Shown here: in pieces, positions 6,258-8,713 of the stretch
Position numbering within the stretch: the stretch's first letter is position 1
Layout: the number at the start of each line of letters is the position of its first letter
Origin: an uncultured Pirellulaceae bacterium
GTDB taxonomy: Bacteria; Planctomycetota; Planctomycetia; Pirellulales; Pirellulaceae
Length of the DNA: 8,713 nucleotides
Direction of reading: 5' to 3'
NCBI GenBank assembly: GCA_934255105.1
Contig: CAKQNH010000146.1
Coordinates: 1 to 8,713, forward strand
The notes under the pieces: model-generated
The model's input: the letters and a program-made list of their open reading frames with translations, nothing else
What the model was told of the DNA's origin: nothing
Databases searched by the model: none
Program-made: the position numbers and the translations under genes

Positions 6258-6360
6258 TCTGTCCGGTCGAGTAGTTCGACGTAGGATTCGACTGACATAT
6301 TGAGAAAGCCCTTGTCGCTGCAGCGATCACCACTAGCAATTAAATGCGCACCAGCCACTT
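6258..6360 (-). pseudogene. Fragment of a second RAYT gene (C-terminal region)
   Basis: Positions 6261-6360 align without gaps to 4662-4761 of the RAYT gene, with 80 identical bases of 100 by hand count, including 23 in a row. On the minus strand it reads SGDRCSDKGFLNMSVESYVELLD against SGDRCSDKGFLNMSVQSYIELLD of the intact gene (about residues 260-282). Most changes are conservative or silent, so the copy evolved under protein constraint before breaking. It begins and ends exactly where core-repeat material starts (array to 6257, inverted core from 6361). No catalytic part is present and it cannot be functional. Confidence 0.8.
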
Positions 6361-6374
6361 CGGACACAGCACGT
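6361..6374 (-). repeat. Core repeat copy, inverted, at the RAYT fragment edge
   Basis: The minus strand reads ACGTGCTGTGTCCG, matching the GTGCTGTGTCCCCG variant at 6647-6660. It abuts the RAYT fragment, and with the forward array ending at 6257 it brackets the fragment with convergent copies. Confidence 0.55.
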
Positions 6375-6445
6375 CAGTAGGCGTCTCCGTCCACAAAATT
6401 TCGCAAAACACGTCCCCCCGACAATGGGCCGTGTCCCGTAGATCG

Positions 6446-6465
6446 CCAGCAAAATGCTGTGGCCC
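6446..6465 (+). repeat. Core repeat copy, forward
   Basis: CCAGCAAAATGCTGTGGCCCCG-like copy continuing into TGCCCACG, with two or three differences from the 6127 copy. Confidence 0.6.
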
Positions 6466-6639
6466 CGTGCCCACGTGGTAATGAAGCCGATCCGCCGTTC
6501 TGGTCTGACCCAAGATGCAAGAACACTGTCTCGGAAATCATTCAAGATGACATCGACATGAAACACAGGTAAGCAAGCGTTCCTGAATGAGATAAGCAAC
6601 CTGGAGACACAGCTTCTCGGTGGGTAGCTACCAACCACT

Positions 6640-6662
6640 CAACAACGTGCTGTGTCCCCGAC
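6640..6662 (+). repeat. Core repeat copy, forward, TCCCC variant
   Basis: CAACAACGTGCTGTGTCCCC followed by GAC. It joins the two repeat types in one element: the AACAA-GTGCTGTG head of the GGCCCC arrays and the TGTCCCCGAC tail of the 5781-5910 array. Confidence 0.6.
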
Positions 6663-6716
6663 CCCTTGTGTGATAACGCGTAGAGCTGAACCAACCTAAC
6701 GAAGAGACGCAGTATT

Positions 6717-6740
6717 CAGCAACGTGCCGTGGCCTCGGCC
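6717..6740 (+). repeat. Core repeat copy, forward, degenerate
   Basis: CAGCAACGTGCCGTGGCCTC, then GGCC. This is the right-most member, about 150 bases before the sulfatase start. Confidence 0.5.
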
Positions 6741-6794
6741 CGTTTCTCACCGCCCACTACACCGGTTCCTTTGTTAGAATGGCTGGTGCTGTCG

Positions 6795-6822
6795 TCGAAT
6801 CGATTCTGGACTAGCGATTCGA
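6795..6822. promoter_or_regulatory. Inverted repeat upstream of the sulfatase gene
   Basis: TCGAATCG (6795-6802) and CGATTCGA (6815-6822) are perfect 8-bp arms around a 12-base centre, 69 bases before the sulfatase start. The spacing would suit a dimeric regulator binding site or a leader hairpin. No regulator gene is present to pair with it. Confidence 0.35.
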
Positions 6823-6890
6823 TCTCTAACGAACGGCGCTCATTTGCTCACTGCAAAAAAGTATTGTTCACACGACTGAAAGCATAGGCT

Positions 6891-8432
6891 ATGAAACTTG
6901 CGATCTTACTGCTCGCGACTCTACTACTATCGCCACCTGTCAACACGCAAGCGGCGGAGCCACCCAGGCCAAATATCCTGTTCATCATTGCCGACGATCA
7001 GTCGCCGATGGACTTGTCGGTCTACAATCCACAGACATCGCTGCAAACTCCAGTGCTCGACAAGCTGGCCGCCGAAGGGATGGTGTTCGATAGTGCTTAT
7101 CACATGGGAGCGTTTCAGGGGGCCGTCTGCCTAGCCTCGCGCTACATGATCATGAGCGGACGAACCGTTTGGCATCTCCCGATAAGCCCAGGTGGCGACA
7201 GGCAGTGCCCACCCGATCTAGAACAAAACACTTTGCCGGCCGTCTTCAACCGGGCTGGCTATGCCACCATGCGAACTTGCAAGGACGGCAACAGCTACGA
7301 GGCAGCTAACAAACTGTTCAGCGTACGCCACGACGCAAGCAAGCGTGGTGGAACCGACGAAACTGGAAGTGCATGGCATGCCCAGCAGGTGCTCAATTAC
7401 TTGGATGACCGCGAGGCTACTCGCGACACGAAACCGTTTTTAATCTACTTTGGGTTCTCTCATCCGCACGATATTCGAGACGGTACGCCTGAGCTACTTG
7501 CCAAATACGGGGCCGTGAATCATACCGACGAACACTCACTGCCGCCCGCCAATGAAAAACAACCTCCGCTACCTTCCAACTACCTACCCGCCCATCCGTT
7601 CCCCGATGGTCATCCAGGTCTGCGCGATGAAGTTGCCGTGAGCGGAGTGTGGGATAAGCGTGATCCACGAACGATCCGCAACGAAATAGGGCGCTACAAT
7701 GCGTGCAGCGAAAACATCGACATCCAGATCGGCCGCGTCTTAGATAAACTCGCTGCCACGGGAGAGATCGACAACACCTACATCGTTTATACCTCCGACC
7801 ATGGTATCGCGGTCGGTCGCCATGGCTTGCAAGGAAAGCAGAATCTTTACGAACACACCTGGCGCGTCCCCTACATCGTCAAAGGTCCCGGCGTCAAACC
7901 CGGTTCACGAGCGACCGGAAACATCTACCTGCTGGACACCCTCGCGACGCTATGCGATTTGGCTGGAATTGAAGCCCCCGACAGCAACGAAGGGATTAGT
8001 TTCAAGAGCGTACTCGATGGCGAAAAAGCAATTATTCGCGACGTAACGTATGGCACCTATAGCGGTGGGACTAAGCCTGGCATGCGGAGTGTCCGACAGA
8101 GGGATTGGAAGCTAATCGAGTACGATGTGCTAGAAGGCGTCGTCCGAGAAAAGCAGTTGTTCAATTTGGTGGAAAATCCGCACGAATACTTGGCCGAGCA
8201 TCACGCTCCAAGCGTGATTGCCCTGACCGGAGTGCCCCCCGAAGCCGAGCAAACCAATCTGGCCAGCGATCCACGTTTTGCAGACAAGCTCGGAGAGATG
8301 GAAGCTCTGCTGCTTGCCGAGATGCGGCGGTTGGATGATCCCTATCGCTTGTGGTACCAACCCACCGATGGCTTAACTCCTCCCGCTAAGCCTGCGCCAA
8401 AAGTAAAGAAGCCCCGCGTTAAGAAACCCTAG
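6891..8432 (+). CDS. Secreted formylglycine-dependent sulfatase
   Basis: A complete 513-residue sulfatase of the alkaline-phosphatase superfamily. These hydrolyse sulfate esters, in planctomycetes mostly on algal polysaccharides. A signal peptide (about 1-22, cleavage near QAA-EPP) leads to PNILFIIADDQ with metal ligands Asp35 and Asp36. Cys80-Leu-Ala-Ser-Arg84 is the site converted to formylglycine. It fits the CxAxR form rather than the common CxPSR, and the modifying enzyme is not in this window. HPHD (191-194), TSDHG with Asp303 and His304, and Lys316 in LQGKQNLYEHTWRVP complete the active site. WKLI and LFNLVENPHE are the usual C-terminal subdomain segments. The protein ends in a Lys/Pro-rich basic tail (about 499-513). 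The ATG at 6891 gives a proper signal peptide; AGG two bases before it is too close to be a good ribosome site. The substrate cannot be deduced from the sequence. Confidence 0.95.
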   Translation: MKLAILLLATLLLSPPVNTQAAEPPRPNILFIIADDQSPMDLSVYNPQTSLQTPVLDKLAAEGMVFDSAYHMGAFQGAVCLASRYMIMSGRTVWHLPISPGGDRQCPPDLEQNTLPAVFNRAGYATMRTCKDGNSYEAANKLFSVRHDASKRGGTDETGSAWHAQQVLNYLDDREATRDTKPFLIYFGFSHPHDIRDGTPELLAKYGAVNHTDEHSLPPANEKQPPLPSNYLPAHPFPDGHPGLRDEVAVSGVWDKRDPRTIRNEIGRYNACSENIDIQIGRVLDKLAATGEIDNTYIVYTSDHGIAVGRHGLQGKQNLYEHTWRVPYIVKGPGVKPGSRATGNIYLLDTLATLCDLAGIEAPDSNEGISFKSVLDGEKAIIRDVTYGTYSGGTKPGMRSVRQRDWKLIEYDVLEGVVREKQLFNLVENPHEYLAEHHAPSVIALTGVPPEAEQTNLASDPRFADKLGEMEALLLAEMRRLDDPYRLWYQPTDGLTPPAKPAPKVKKPRVKKP

Positions 8433-8697
8433 AGTTGCCCCAGCCTCCCAGGTTCTTTCAAAAACCGAAGAACTGACCGGAAGCGTTGCTCAGGCAGGGT
8501 GACTTATGTTTGCATGCACAAGCTTGCCAAGCCCACCTGCGCTACGTTAAACTGGCTCACAGCAGGCGCGGTTCATTGCTATCCACACAACGCGTACGGA
8601 TCGAAGCGTCTCAGCCCGATGGACGAACTACCCTGCCCATTTAGTTGAGATAGATTGCTGTTCGTTCGCCGCATTTTCAACCAGCGAGAGCAACCAA
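8433..8697. other. Gap after the sulfatase gene
   Basis: 265 bases without a recognisable gene. A 6-bp inverted repeat, GTTCTT (8452-8457)/AAGAAC (8468-8473), lies just after the stop but has no T-run, so I do not call it a terminator. A promoter for the gene that may start at 8698 would be here; none is obvious. Confidence 0.4.
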
Positions 8698-8713
8698 ATG
8701 AGACAGTTTGCAC
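8698..8713 (+). CDS. Possible start of the next gene, cut by the window end
   Basis: ATG at 8698 begins MRQFA and runs off the edge. GAGAG lies about eight bases upstream (AGCGAGAGCAACCAA), a reasonable ribosome site. Only five codons are visible, so nothing can be said about the product. Confidence 0.3.

Larger units (their letters stand above)
6375..6794. other. Intergenic stretch with scattered degenerate core repeats
   Basis: About 420 bases with no supported gene. Besides the listed core copies there are degenerate pieces such as CACGTCCCCCCGAC (6409-6422) and GGGCCGTGTCCCG (6426-6438). A minus-strand open frame across 6333-6638 runs through repeats and has no recognisable domain. The last part should contain the promoter of the sulfatase gene; a TTAGAAT at about 6774-6780 could be a -10 element but no matching -35 is clear. 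Confidence 0.4.

Noticed and set aside
5912..6274. 120-residue open frame with Gly-His-Gly and Ala-Pro-Arg repeats
   Set aside because: It is open because the tandem units (12 and 15 bp) preserve frame; the composition is repeat-derived and there is no convincing start.
6017..6367. Minus-strand frame joining SGDRCSDKGFLNMS to Gly-Thr-Arg-Gly repeats as a single protein
   Set aside because: Homology to RAYT stops where the array begins; the fusion is a by-product of the repeat insertion or expansion, so only the 6258-6360 part is annotated.
6333..6638. 101-residue open frame on the minus strand
   Set aside because: It runs across core repeats and the RAYT fragment edge, has no domain, signal or ribosome site, and is probably accidental.
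8452..8473. Hairpin after the sulfatase as an intrinsic terminator
   Set aside because: AT-rich 6-bp stem, 10-base loop and no following T-run.

Overview
The window looks like a piece of a planctomycete chromosome, most likely from the Pirellulales. This is inferred from gene content, not from a marker gene: a secreted formylglycine sulfatase, a gamma-glutamyltransferase, a PA14-domain remnant, a trypsin-like protease remnant and a long REP-associated tyrosine transposase (RAYT) with an extra C-terminal domain. No rRNA, tRNA or CRISPR array is visible.

Layout. Positions 1-1336 (+) hold the 3' part of a gamma-glutamyltransferase gene that enters from the left. It is followed at 1431-1852 (+) by a decayed trypsin-like protease: a signal peptide and the first beta strands lie in one frame, the GTSGGP active-serine region lies in another, and the middle with His and Asp is missing. 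A convergent, intact, secreted beta-lactamase-fold serine hydrolase occupies 1926-3392 (-).

From about 3.4 to 6.9 kb lies an accessory and decay zone. It contains an N-terminally truncated PA14-domain remnant (3718-4113, -), an intact RAYT gene (4433-5512, -), hairpin clusters on both sides of that gene, and a dense patchwork of GC-rich repeats (about 5.7-6.26 kb, with outliers at 4.19 kb and up to 6.74 kb). A 100-bp fragment of a second, diverged RAYT copy (6258-6360, -) is embedded in the repeats. Most repeats are built from one core, GTGCTGTG(G/T)CCCCG, present in both orientations. The core expands locally into short tandem arrays with 12-, 15-, 15/16- and 17-bp units.

The right side is ordinary again: an intact secreted sulfatase (6891-8432, +) with a CxASR formylglycine site, a non-coding gap, and a possible start of a further gene at 8698.

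The intact genes (GGT, serine hydrolase, sulfatase) all look like secreted or envelope hydrolases, but they do not form an operon and no shared pathway is evident. The most interesting system is the RAYT with its candidate cognate palindromes and the repeat patchwork. It resembles a REP/BIME-type domesticated transposase system, here with palindromes and a core repeat for which I know no described planctomycete consensus.
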